A DNA stretch of 64,000 nt from Hanleya hanleyi (Eukaryota > Mollusca > Polyplacophora > Lepidopleurida > Hanleyidae). A program made the translations under genes and the position numbers. This document shows positions 27,600 through 37,999 of the stretch, piece after piece (position 1 is the first letter of the stretch; every line of letters starts with the position of its first letter). A model generated the notes under the pieces. That model had not been told where the DNA came from. It made no database searches and saw only the letters and a list, made by a program, of their open reading frames with translations. The stretch is from NCBI GenBank assembly GCA_036873755.1, contig JAVTVY010016068.1:1-64000 (forward strand), given 5' to 3'.

Positions 27600-29400
27600 G
27601 ATGGGCTGGGTGTGGGGTTGGAATATCGTCATTCTGCGCATGCGCGGTAGACCAAGGGTACGGAAATAGACGTTTTGCGATCTAGGGGCGCCCCTAATGG
27701 GCCGATGGAGTCGTATGAGGTATCAATGTGAAGCATATGTCAGGGGGCATCCGCCTGGACTGGTGTGTCGGCCGTTGTCAACATTCTGCGCATGCGCAGA
27801 TAGGGAATTGTGGGAAAAGGTATGGAAATAGACGTTTTGGGCTCTAGGGGAGCCTCTAATGGGCCGATGGAGTCGTATGAGGAATCAGTGTGAAGCATAT
27901 GTGAGGGGCATCCACCTGGACTAGTGCCTCGGCGGTTGTCAACATTCTGCGCATGCGCAGACAGGGAATTGTGGGAAAATGGCATGGAAATAGACGTTTC
28001 GCGGTCGAGGTGGGCCCCTAGTCGTCCGATGGGGTCGATTGAGGTATCGCTGTGAAGGATACGTGAGGGGACATCTGGCTGGACTAGTATGACGTGGAAC
28101 TGACGTCATTCTGCGCATGCGCAGTAGACAAAGTGTATGGAAATAGACGTTTTGGGGTCTAGGTGGACCACTAATGATCCAATGGAGTTGAGTGCGGTAT
28201 CAATGTAAAGCAGTTGCGAGGAAGCATCCGCATGGACTAGTGTGTCGTCCGTGTTCGACATTCTGCGCATGCGCAGACAGGGAATTGTGGGAAAAGGGTA
28301 TGGAAATAGACGTTTTGGGATCTAGCGGAGCTCCTAGTGCACAAATGGAGTCGAGTGAGGTATCAATGTGAAGCATATGTGAGGAGGGCATCCGACGGGG
28401 TGGGTGTGGGGTTGGAATATCGTCATTCTGCGCATGCGCGGTAGACCAAGGGTACGGAAATAGACGTTTTGCGATCTAGGGGCACCCCTAATGGGCCGAT
28501 GGAGTCGTATGAGGTACCAATGTGAAGCATATGTGAGGGGGAATCCGCCTGGACTGGTGTCTCGGCCGTTGTCAACATTCTGCGCATGCGCAGATAGGGA
28601 ATTGTGGGAAAAGGGTATGGAAATTGACGTTTTGGGCTCTAGGGGAGCCTCTAATGGGCCGATGGAGTCGTATGAGGAATCAGTGTGAAGCATATGTGAG
28701 GGGCATCCGCCTGGACTAGTGCTTCGGCCGTTGTCAACATTCTGCGCATGCGCAGACAGGGAATTGTGGGAAAAGGGCATGGAAAAAGACGTTTCGCGGT
28801 CGAGGTGGGCCCTATTCGTCCAATGGGGTCGATTGAGATATCGCTGTGAGGGATACGTGAGGGGGCATCTGCCTGGACTAGTATGACGTGGAACTGACGT
28901 CCTTCTGCGCATGCGCAGTAGACAAAGTGTATGGAAATAGACGTTTTGGGGTCTAGGTAGACCACTAATGGTCCAATGGAGTTGAGTGCGGTATCAATGT
29001 AAAGCAGTCGCGAGGAAGCATCCGCATGGACTAGTGTGTCGTCCGTGTTCGACATTCTGCGCATGCGCAGACAGGGAATTGTGGGAAAAGGGTATGGAAA
29101 TAGACGTTTTGGGGTCGACTGAGCCCTTAGTGGGCCGATGGAGTCTTATGAGGTATCGTTGTGAAGCATTCGTGAAGGAGCATCCGCCTGGACAAGGGAT
29201 ATCGTCATTCTGCGCATGCGCAGGCAGGCCGTAGTATGAAATAGACATTTTGGGACCGATATGGCTCGCTAGTGGTCCAAGTGGGTTGTGGGAGGTGTCA
29301 AAGTGAAGCCTTTGTGGGGTAGAGTCAGAATGGTGTGTTTTTTATTGCAAGTCGCGTCAATCTGCGCATGCGCAGTTGGGTGTAGTAAGTAAAGTGGCCA
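27600..29400. promoter_or_regulatory. Array of NRF1-type sites, left arm
   Basis: Tandem units of about 150-165 bp each hold one TGCGCATGCGCA (or a one-base variant), for example at 27635, 27787, 27948 and 28112; about twelve units in all. This matches the palindromic NRF1 consensus exactly. Units also share GACGTTTTG and GATGGAGTCGTATGAGGTAT. Some also carry TGACGTCA. ORFs across it are repeat read-through and have no family. Confidence 0.8.
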
Positions 29401-29519
29401 TTTTGGGGAAGTGAAGGCAGGTATTTGGTGTAGAGATGGACCACTATTGCTCCGAATGCCTCGTGTGGGGTGTCATTTTGTAGCTCTTGGGGTGTAGGCC
29501 CCGATTTGAAGGATGTCCA

Positions 29520-30025
29520 CTCCATCTGTGACGTCATCGGTGACGTCATCAGTAGGAGTAGTAGCCAAAGTGGGCATTTTGGAGGTACCACCACCAACAC
29601 CACCACCGGGCGTTGACGGGCGTCAACGCCCGGTGGTGGTGGTAGCTCCTGTGTGGCAGAGCTCTTGGATCGGAGCTCTTGAAGCTCAAAGCTTGTGGAG
29701 CTCAGAGCTCGAAAATGACGTCATCGCATGCATGCGCGCGTAGTAGTAGTCAAAGTGGACATTTTAGGGCAGTGAAGGAAGGTATTTGGGGTGGAGATGG
29801 CCCAGCCTTGGTCCGAATGCGTCGTGGGAAGTGTCATCTTGCAGTTCTCGGGGTGTAGACTCCATTTGTGGGATGTCCACAGCATCTGTGACGTCATCGG
29901 TGACGTCATCAGTACGAGTAGTAGCGAAAGAACATGTTTTATAATTGGCTCAGTGCCAATTTTTCCCCACGATTTGCGGGATGTCCACAGCATCTGTGAC
30001 GTCATTGGTGACGTCATCAGTACGA
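29520..30025. promoter_or_regulatory. Paired CRE sites and GC hairpin, left arm
   Basis: TGACGTCATCGGTGACGTCA and variants occur at about 29527, 29888 and 29998, giving CRE pairs 12 bases apart. A near-perfect hairpin (29598-29641: CCACCACCGGGCGTTGACG, two-base gap, inverted copy) and a palindrome-rich GAGCTC/AAGCTT block lie between them. The inverted counterpart is at 37365-37860. Confidence 0.75.
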
Positions 30026-30189
30026 ATAGTAGCGAAAGTGGGTATTTTGGGGCAGTGAAGGAAAGTATTTGGTGTAGAGATGGACCATCCATATCTGTCA
30101 TGCATTATACCATATAAAACCAGCTGTTCCACAGATTAGTTTAACATAAACTAAGATAAATGTAACTCCGAAGATTGAAGTCATGGTGG

Positions 30190-30246
30190 TACGTGATATG
30201 ATACTATATTTCGGCTATAATTTTTTCTGCCATCATCAGGATCGTA
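30190..30246 (-). ncRNA. Hammerhead-like ribozyme motif, minus copy
   Basis: Minus strand: CTGATGA (30233-30239), short stem II GGC/GCC, GAAA (30209-30212), then TAT...ATA and TC. Stem I is weaker than in the plus copy. Hammerhead motifs are known in Penelope-like element terminal repeats. Confidence 0.5.
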
Positions 30247-30390
30247 TGAGCACCTGTTGCATACAGAATATATATATACAGTGTGAAAATAATAGTATGA
30301 CAAACAATAGTATGACAAAAAGACAAGTATACAAATTGACCAATGAGGACACAACACAAAGAGTCAGGACTGATATGTGCTCAGGTAAGT

Positions 30391-31081
30391 TCACTTGAAG
30401 ACAATAAGGTCTTTTGAGGCTTTTAATCCGTGATTTAACTCCGGAGATCTGGTTTTTATAGCTAGGGCTTCTTTCAATAACAATTCGTCCCAATGTTTAG
30501 CAAAGGCTATTATTTTAACATCTGGTATTAAGAAATCACCTTGCTGTTTGTTTGGTAGTCTATCAGGTAGCCCCATTAGATCCCCGATATGTTGAAATTG
30601 TTTACAATTCATGACGTGATTTGATCTCACTATTCCCCTGTGCATGTTCTTCTAACCGGGTGTAAACACATCTTTCTGTTTTACCAATATACTTGACACC
30701 ATACCCAGGACAACTGTACTCATATACAAGATAACTTTTGAACTTAATTGGGATCTGATCTTTGTAAGATACAAACGTGAAAGCTTTCTTTGTATCATGA
30801 ATAACAATAAAACGTGCGACACCTGTTAATACTTTCTTGAGACATATATTCACAATTAGTTCACCTTGCCTGCCTAAATATGGAAGTCTTAAGTATATTT
30901 TACAAATGTCAGGAGAGGTTGAATCAGTGGTTTTCTTAGCATAAGGCTGTTTGAATCGGTTAATAAGCTGTGTACATAATTTAGTAGAAAAACCATTCCA
31001 AGTCATAAATTTTCGAATACACTGTAGTTCACGCGAGAATAAGGCATCTGTGCTACACAGCTTACGTGCACGTTGTATCAA
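30391..31081 (-). pseudogene. Penelope-like RT tail and GIY-YIG endonuclease, minus copy
   Basis: Minus-strand coding with a frame break near 30605-30645. It begins with the post-RT region (RARKLCSTDALFSRELQCIR, NGFSTKLCTQLI) and runs into the GIY-YIG domain (YEYSCPGYGVKYIGKTERCV, then RLEEHA), followed in the other frame by HVMNCKQFQH and KHWDELLLKEALAIK. The C-P-G-x-G-x-x-Y-I-G-K-T layout is that of Penelope-like retroelements, where the endonuclease nicks target DNA. The N-terminal RT is missing, so it is a dead, 5'-truncated copy. Confidence 0.8.
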
Positions 31082-31125
31082 TGCTCTTATCCAGGCGATC
31101 TTTCTAAACCATGGTTCAAAGCTAT

Positions 31126-31504
31126 TATAATGTACATAAGTTATGTTGTATATGAGTACAGTTGTCCTGGGTGTGGTGTCAAGTATATTGGTAAAACAGA
31201 AAGATGTGTTTGCACCCGGTTAGAAGAACATGCACAGGAGAATAGTGAGATCAAATCACATGTCATGAATTGTAAACAATTTCAACATATCGGGGATCTA
31301 ACGGGGCTACCTGATAGACTACCAAACAAACAGCAAGGTGTTTTTGAGCTTACCGCCGATTTGTTAATACCAGATGTTAAAATAATAGCCTTTGCTAAAC
31401 ATTGGGACGAATTGTTATTGAAAGAAGCCCTAGCTATAAAAACCAGATCTCCTGAGTTAAATCACGGATTAAAAGCCTCAAAAGACCTTATTGTCTTCAA
31501 GTGA
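31126..31504 (+). pseudogene. GIY-YIG endonuclease fragment, plus copy
   Basis: Plus-strand open frame with YEYSCPGCGVKYIGKTERCV, RLEEHAQ, HVMNCKQFQHIGDL and KHWDELLLKEALAIKTRSPE to the stop at 31504. It is nearly identical to the minus copy but keeps one frame through the domain and begins just upstream of the GIY motif. The apparent start at 31073 lies in the junction sequence and has no homology. It is 5'-truncated and cannot act alone. Confidence 0.8.
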
Positions 31505-31647
31505 ACTCACCTGAGCACATATCAGTCCTGACTCTTTGTGTTGTGTCCTCATTGGTCAATTTGTGTACTTGTCTTTTTGTCATACTATTGTTTGTTATAC
31601 TATTGTTTTCCCACTGTATGTATATATTCTGTATGCAACAGGTGCTC

Positions 31648-31704
31648 ATACGAACCTGATGATGGCAAAAAATTATGGTCGAAATATAGTATCATATCGC
31701 GTAT
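31648..31704 (+). ncRNA. Hammerhead ribozyme motif, plus copy
   Basis: Stem I ATACG (31648-31652) pairs with CGTAT (31700-31704), and C55 pairs with G99 around an AA bulge. The core CTGATGA is at 31656-31662. Stem II GGC/GTC has a G-T wobble. GAAA is at 31681-31684, stem III is TAT/ATA, and the predicted cleavage follows TC at 31697-31698. All core bases are present. Confidence 0.6.
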
Positions 31705-32069
31705 CACCATGACTTCAATCTTCGGAGTTACATTTATCTTAGATTATACCATATCTTTGCTGTAATATACCATATCTGTCTCGCATCATACCAAATCTGT
31801 GCTGTATTATACCACATGAATAACAACAAGTTCAGCAATGTTCATGCAGTTTATTATCCCCAATGTTACATCATACCCAGGCTGGGGGAGCCGCCCTGGG
31901 TATATTTAGTATGTTCACAGCAAAACATATCAAACACCATGTTTTATTATTTAACGCACCGTCACATTAGGTACAAGTGTTTACTGAGCTCAAGGCAACG
32001 ATCCGCATGTAGAAATATAGAGTATGTACGGCATGTTATGGTATTCATCAGTGCACGGGTGACGCGTTC

Positions 32070-32968
32070 AACCGATGGGTTGGTCGGTCAGCTTGGTCAC
32101 GAAAAACGTAACATTGGTGACCCTCTCCACTATCCACTTGGTGTTGGGGCGTTGTTATTGGGCTCATTCCAAGGGATCCGCGGTGTCCAGTTTCTCCAGC
32201 ATCGTCTCTAGCGACGCCCTATCCGTGATGGTAAACGGTTGCATGGTCAAATACCCGGATGTTACTGCTCGGGTAAAAGTATCGGACTTGATCTGTCTCC
32301 TTATGCTGCAGCACATAACCAAACGCCAGATTTAATTTGAAGGACGTAGCTTCCACGTAGCTGCGTAGACGGGCGAGGTCGGTCAGTCGGAAATTGTAGA
32401 TATCTTGAATAGGGCGATGACGGTGGAAACAGTGCCGTATCATGGTCCAGTGGCGCCGATAGATGTCACTCACTGGAGGGGCGTCCTGTAACAGATCGCT
32501 AGGAGCATCCACTGCATCTTCCAAAAAATGTTCGATGTTATCAGGCGTATGACTAGGTACAGTAATGCTAGAGACTGGCTGGATATCTAGGCTCTTCTGA
32601 ACTGTGGGTATAGGCGAGCTCTCCGTTATCGCATCACCAGTGGCATTCATCTCTCCGGGCTCATCTTCATTGGGTCTGACCTTCCGCGGCTCCTCTTTAG
32701 TGGAAAGTTGTCGCCCAAACGGGACATGAATCAAACGTTGGTGCTGTCTTAACCGACTGGGTCGTTTGAAGAGTCGATCACAAACGTTACATTGTACTGC
32801 CGCACCCTCGTGGAGTGCCCTTTCATGGTGCAGTAAATTATCCTCCCGACTGAATGACCGTGCGCAGATTATACAAGTGTACCATGCATCGTTGTGGGTG
32901 GAGGCCTCGTGACGTCGTAAACTTTTTAGACGAGTAATCTGCTTCTGGCAAGTTGTGCAAGTGAACAT
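32070..32968 (-). pseudogene. C2H2 zinc-finger protein gene, copy 1 (3' end broken)
   Basis: Minus strand from the ATG at 32968. Three C2H2 fingers occupy residues about 1-82 (CTTC...HEASTH, CIIC...HERALH, CNVC...HQRLIH). A Glu/Pro-rich linker and a conserved C-terminal region follow (VSDIYRRHWTMIRHCFHRHR, IYNFRLTDL, FKLNLAFGYVLQHKET). Compared with copy 2, a 4-base insertion near 32237 shifts the frame, so the ORF ends at 32219; a later TGG-to-TGA change is also seen. I do not know the C-terminal domain's function; I recall similar finger-plus-domain proteins linked to large DNA transposons in marine invertebrates. Promoter TATA-like TATAAAAGGG lies just upstream (about 33013). Confidence 0.65.
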
Positions 32969-33117
32969 CTTGGTGGTTGACAGAGTGTCTGATGAAACGG
33001 CCAGGCCGCTTCCCTTTTATAGCAGGCTGGCTGGTGATCTATTTTAGCACACTCAGTTAAACTACTCCAAGTCGAGGGCCGAGACTGGTGTACTGGTGTA
33101 CGACTGAGCCGCATTAC

Positions 33118-33345
33118 GCGCGCGCGCGTGTGTGTGTGTGTGTGTGTGCGTGTGTGTGTGTGGGCAGTGGATTTTACATCCGGGATCTTGTCAACATCCG
33201 GGTTTCCAAGTGGGTTTTTTCCATCGTTCCTCCGTCTTCCATCCGGTACTGTGGTTTTACAGCCGTGTCCCCATCTTACATCCGGGGTTTTCATAAGCCG
33301 CATTGCGCGCGTGTGTGTGTGTGTTTGTGTTTGTGTCCATCCGTG
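33118..33345. repeat. CG/TG microsatellites
   Basis: (CG)n(TG)n runs at about 33118-33163 and a TG-rich run at 33306-33333. Related runs occur at 35082-35108, 36393-36421 and 36565-36583. ORFs over them are spurious. Confidence 0.85.
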
Positions 33346-33499
33346 CACAATGTAGAATTACGTTCTCTTCGAAGACTTATTCTCATCACATCAATATGCT
33401 CAGACCCATTCAATATAAACGCAACCAAAAGACATCAACAACAACAGGCACATTGCGTAATACACGTTTTATTAGCCTCTCACCATCACCACCTGGCGT

Positions 33500-34937
33500 T
33501 CAGCGACGCTCAGCATGTAGACATATAGAGTATGTACGGCATGTTATGGTATTCATCAGTGCATGGGTGACGCATTCAGCCGATGGGGGTGGTCGGTCAG
33601 CTTGGTCACGAAAAACGTGACATTGGTCACCCTCTCTACGACCCATTGTGTGTTGGGGCGTTGTTGTTGGGCCCATTCCAAGGGATCCACGGTGTTCAGT
33701 TTCTCCAGTATCGCCTCTAGCGACGCCCGGTTAATGATGGTAAACGGATGGTCAAATACACGGATGTTACTGCTCGGGTAAAAATATCGGGCTTGGTCTG
33801 TTACAAGCGTCTAGTACGTCATTCAGCCGTCGTCCATTAGAGAATATCCGCGTCCATAATCCAAAGACCTATTCCATATTCCATATAACAGTATTAGCAC
33901 CAAATTCAAAAAGACAATCATAGTATACATACACATAGGCTTGTTTCCTGCAAGAGAGAAGCGGTTGACAGTTTTCAATGATGCCAGCAAGGCATCATGA
34001 TGTTCCAAAAATATCAAATCCGTATCGCTGATCAGTATTCTTAATCCATAATATTCGTTGTGAAGTCGTCATCTAAAGAATGATGTATCTCAGTCACGCT
34101 TTGATTGTGACTGTTCATATGAGTACCATGAGGATATTGAAGTTCATGGGTTCATACGGCCCCTAGCCCCGGGTTAAGCGGAATTAGACACAAGTTACGA
34201 AATGTAGCGCCATAGATCTTGCACGCTAAGTTCGTATTTTGCTATCAGCATGCGACATGTATCGCCAAATGTGTCCTTATGCTGCAGCACATAACCAAAT
34301 GCCAGATTCAGCTTGAAGGCCGTAGTTTGATCGTTGAAGATGGCTTCTACGTACCTGCGTAGGCGGCGAGGTTGGTTAGTCGGAAATTGTAGATATCTTG
34401 AATAGGGCGATGACGGTAGAAACCGTGCCGGATCATGGGCCAATGGCGCCGATAGATGTCACTCACTGGATGGTCTTCGTGTAACAGATCGGTAGGAACA
34501 TTTATGGGTTCGTCCACGAAGTGTACTTTGCCCTCCACGTCGTACAAAATCTGGCCCAAGGTCTTGTTGGAATTTGACTGTTGAATTAGGGCGACATCAT
34601 CATCAGCCCTCGTGCGATGAGTGGTAGATCCCGCTGTCTCGATACTGGTGCCTACGGGCTCTTCTACCTGCAAACGTGGCTGCGGAACAGGGTGTCGTGT
34701 GCGTTGGTGTCGCAGCAACTGACTGGTCAGTTTGAAAATCCGACCACATTCTTCGCATGGACGCTTGGGTACTTCATGGCGTGCACGTGTGTGGCGCTGT
34801 AAATGATCCGGGCGCTGAAACGACAGTGTACATATCGTACAGCTATACCGGGCGGTTCCTTCGTGCTTGGTAGCCTCATGGCGGCGCAAGTCGTGCAGAC
34901 GAGTGAATGATTTCGAGCACGTAGTACAAGTGAACAT
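33500..34937 (-). pseudogene. C2H2 zinc-finger protein gene, copy 2 (frameshift and insertion)
   Basis: Minus strand from the ATG at 34937: fingers CTTC...HEATKH, CTIC...HTRARH and CEEC...HQRTRH, a linker, then the conserved YRRHWPMIRHGFYRHRPIQD. A 1-base deletion relative to copy 1 near 34363 changes frame, and at 34269 coding is split by a 468-bp retroelement piece (33802-34269). The C-terminal end resumes at about 33800 (SSNIRVFDHPFTII) and ends near 33570 after VTNVTFFVTKLTD. It is clearly paralogous to copy 1 and lies in the centre of the palindromic element. Confidence 0.7.
33802..34269 (-). mobile_element. 5'-truncated retroelement insertion with TGT duplication
   Basis: 468 bp bounded by TGT (33799-33801 and 34270-34272), placed inside zinc-finger copy 2 where copy 1 is uninterrupted. 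The minus-strand 5' end still codes CRMLIAKYELSVQDLW and a stop, the tail of the reverse transcriptase seen at 13140-14347. The rest is its noncoding 3' tail. Confidence 0.75.
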
Positions 34938-35226
34938 CTTGGTGGTTGACAGAGTGTCTGATGAAACGGCCAGGCCGCTTCCCTTTTATAGCACGCTAGC
35001 TGGTGGTCTATTTTTAGCACACTCAGTTAAACTACCCCAAGTCGAGGACCGAGACTGGTGTACGACTGAGCCGCATTACGCACGTCTGTGTGTGTGTGTG
35101 TGTATGTGTGGGATCTGGATTTTACATCCGGGATCTTGTCAACATCCGGGTTTCCAAGTGGGTTTTTCCCGTCGTTCCTCCGTCTTCCATCCGGGTACTG
35201 TGGTTTTACATCCAGTTCTCATCTTA

Positions 35227-35325
35227 CATCCGGGTGAGCTCTTGGATCGAAACTCTTTGAGCTGAAAGCTTGTGGAGCTCAGAGCTCGGAAATGACGTCA
35301 TCGCATGTATGCGCGCGCACCTGTG
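35227..35325. repeat. Third copy of the GAGCTC/CRE block
   Basis: GTGAGCTCTTGGATCGAAAC through GAGCTCGGAAATGACGTCAT and CGCGCGC repeats the block at 29655-29735 in the same orientation. It lies just upstream of zinc-finger copy 2's promoter. Confidence 0.7.
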
Positions 35326-35370
35326 GTGCACCCGCACCCTGGTGTACCCTATTCCTACGGGCTATAGGGT

Positions 35371-36212
35371 ACAGGATGCTCACCAATCCCCAGTGTATGA
35401 GTTGTCACAGCGAAACAGCTCACCAATTACCAATATACGCGTTGTCAGAGCATTTCCATCATAGCTCTCTAGATTTGTATCTAATACTGCTTATGCCGGT
35501 GCTAGGGACCGTGTGGTCATATCATCCAAGTTGCCACATAAACAGGTACAATAAAAGCGTACCTGAGATACAAAACATATCATGAATCGTTAGATTCTTG
35601 GTATTTGCTTTAGAATAGGTTAACCGAAAGACTATACTGTGAGGTCATGTGACTCTGTCAGTATGTCGGCACCTCTTCCCACATCCCTTATATGTGTTGT
35701 AATTTTTTCCTGTATATGGTGAGATTCTGCTGGTGGACGTTTCGTCCCCGAGGCCCGCCCCCTGTACAGACCTTTTGGTCTTTGATATATGTTGGCATTT
35801 GTGGGAAGTTGATGCTGGGTCGACATCGGGCCTTACAGATTAGTCTTTCATGTTAAATGCCGTCATTTTCATCTGACGACGATACAGCTCACCAATCCCT
35901 AGTGTATGAGTTGTCACAGCGAAACAGCTCACCAATTACCAACACACGAGTTGTCAGAGCATTTCCATCATAGCTCTCTAGATTTGTATCTAATACCGCT
36001 CATGCCGGTGCCAGGGGCCGTGTGGTCATATCATCCAAGTTGCCACATGAACAGGTACAATAAAAGCGTACCTGAGATACAACACATATCATGAATCGAT
36101 AGATTCTTGGTATGTGCTTTAGAATAGGTTAACCGAAAGACTATACTGTGAGGTCATGTGACTCTGCCAGTATGTCGGCACCTCTTCTCACATCCCTTAT
36201 ATGTGTTGTAAT
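35371..36212. repeat. About 330-bp direct repeats at the palindrome centre
   Basis: 35371-35700 and 35886-36212 are nearly identical direct copies (GTATGAGTTGTCACAGCGAA ... CTTATATGTGTTGTA) separated by about 185 bp. The second half also occurs at 23150-23340. They could be the solo terminal repeats of a decayed retroelement. No coding is seen. Confidence 0.65.
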
Positions 36213-36221
36213 AAAAGGGAA

Positions 36222-37085
36222 GCGGCCTGGCCGTTTCATCAGACACTCTGTCAACCACCAAGATGTTCACTTGTACTACGTTGTTGATGTCTCTTGGTTG
36301 CGTTTATATTGAATGGGTCTGAGCATATTGATGCGATGAGAAGAAGTTTTCGGAAAGAACGTAATTCTACACTGTGCACGGATGGCCACAAACACAAACA
36401 CACACACACACACACACGCGCAATGCGGCTCATGAAAAACCCGGATGTAAGATGAGAACATGGCTGTAAAACTACAGTACCCGAATGGAAGACGGAGGAA
36501 CGATGGGAAAATCCCACTTGGAAACCCGGATGTTGACAAGATCCCGGAGGTAAAATCCACTGCACACACACACACACACTGCGCCATGAGAGGGCACTCC
36601 ACGAGGGTGCGACGGTACAATGTAACGATTGTGGTTGACTCTTCAAACGACGCAGGCGGTTAAGACAGCACCAACGTTTGATTCATGCCCCGTCTCTACG
36701 GTTTGAGCGACAACTTTCCACTAAAGAGGAGCCGCGGAAGGTCAGACCCAATGAAGATGAGCCCGGAGAGACGAATGCCACTGGTGATGCGATAACGGAG
36801 AGCTCATCTATACCCACAGTTCAGAAGAGCCTAGATATCCAGCCAGTCCCTAGCATTACTGTGCCTAGTCATACGCCATCACGGATAGGGCGTCGCTAGA
36901 GACGATACTGGAGAAACTGGACAGCGCTGACCGACCAATCCACGGTTGAACGCGTCACCCGTGCACTGATGAATACCATAACATGCCGTACATACTCTAT
37001 ATGTCTACATGCTGATCGTTGACTTGAGCTCAGTAAACACTTGGACCTAATGTGGCGGTGCGTTAAATAATAAAACATGGTGTTT
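36222..37085 (+). pseudogene. Zinc-finger gene remnants in the right arm (copy 3)
   Basis: The promoter and first six codons (ATGTTCACTTGTAC at 36262) jump directly to the 3' flank. A separate piece at 36595-36900 matches the third finger and linker of copy 1 (RQLSTKEEPRKVRPNEDEPG), then skips the central C-terminal domain and resumes at the very end. Several internal deletions make it non-functional. Confidence 0.65.
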
Positions 37086-37364
37086 GATATTTCAATTTAT
37101 TTTGCTGTGAACATACTAAACATAACCAGGGCGGCTCCCCAGCCTGTGTATGATGTAACATTGGGGATAATAAACTGTATGAACATTGCTGAACTTGTTG
37201 TTATTCATGTGGTATAATACAGCACAGATTTGGTATGATGCGAGACAGATATGGTATAATACAGCAAAGATATGGTATAATGCATGACAGATATGGATGG
37301 TCCATCTCTACACCAAATACCTTCCTTCGCTGCCCCAAAATGCCCACTTTCGCTACTACTCGTA

Positions 37365-37860
37365 CTGATGACGTCACCAATGACGTCACCGATGCTGTGG
37401 ACATCCCGCAAATCGTGGGGAAAAATTGACACTGAGCCAATTATAAAACATGTTCTTTCGCTACTACTGGTACTGATGACGTCACCGATGACGTCACAGA
37501 TGCTGTGGACATCCCTCAAATGGAGTCTACACCCTGGGAACTGCAAGATGACACTTCCCACGACGCATTCGGATGGCCCATCTCCACCCCAAATACTTTC
37601 CTTCACTGCCCCAAAATGTCCATTTTGGCTACTACTACGCGCGCATGCATGCGATGACGTCATTTCCGAGCTCTGAGCTCCACAAGCTTTGAGCTCCAAG
37701 AGCTCCGATCCAAGAGCTCTGCCACACGGGAGCTACCACCACCACCGGGCGTTGACGCCCATCAACGCCCGGTGGTGGTGGTGGTGGTGGTGGTATCTCC
37801 AAAATGTCCACTTTGGCTACTACTCCTACTGATGACGTCACCGATGACGTCACAGATGGA
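37365..37860. promoter_or_regulatory. Paired CRE sites and GC hairpin, right arm
   Basis: Inverted counterpart of 29520-30025. CRE pairs are at about 37369, 37477 and 37832. The hairpin around 37740-37785 keeps its pairing although its loop side reads GACGCCCATC here. Confidence 0.75.
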
Positions 37861-37999
37861 GAGGACATCCTTCAAATCGGGACCTACACCCCGAGGGCTA
37901 CAAAATGACACTCCACACGACGCATTCGGAGCAATAGTGGTCCATCTCTACACCAAATACCTGCCTTCACTTCCCCAAAATGGCCACTTTACTTACTAC

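Larger units (their letters stand above)
30116..31742. mobile_element. Inverted pair of Penelope-like element copies
   Basis: The insert is flanked by the 12-bp duplication ATTATACCATAT (30104-30115 and 31743-31754). The right arm of the host palindrome has the uninterrupted site at 37270-37281. Inside, two 5'-truncated copies are joined head to head; their outer ends are inverted (ACTCCGAAGATTGAAGTCAT and complement). Each carries GIY-YIG endonuclease coding sequence and a hammerhead-like motif. Confidence 0.85.

Noticed and set aside
33088..33620. Several cysteine/valine-rich ORFs
   Set aside because: They arise from CG/TG microsatellites and the antisense of zinc-finger copy 2; no independent coding signal.
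35700..35885. A hammerhead ribozyme around GGACGTTTCGTCC
   Set aside because: The GACGAAACGTC string is suggestive on the minus strand, but no CTGATGA core pairs with it.
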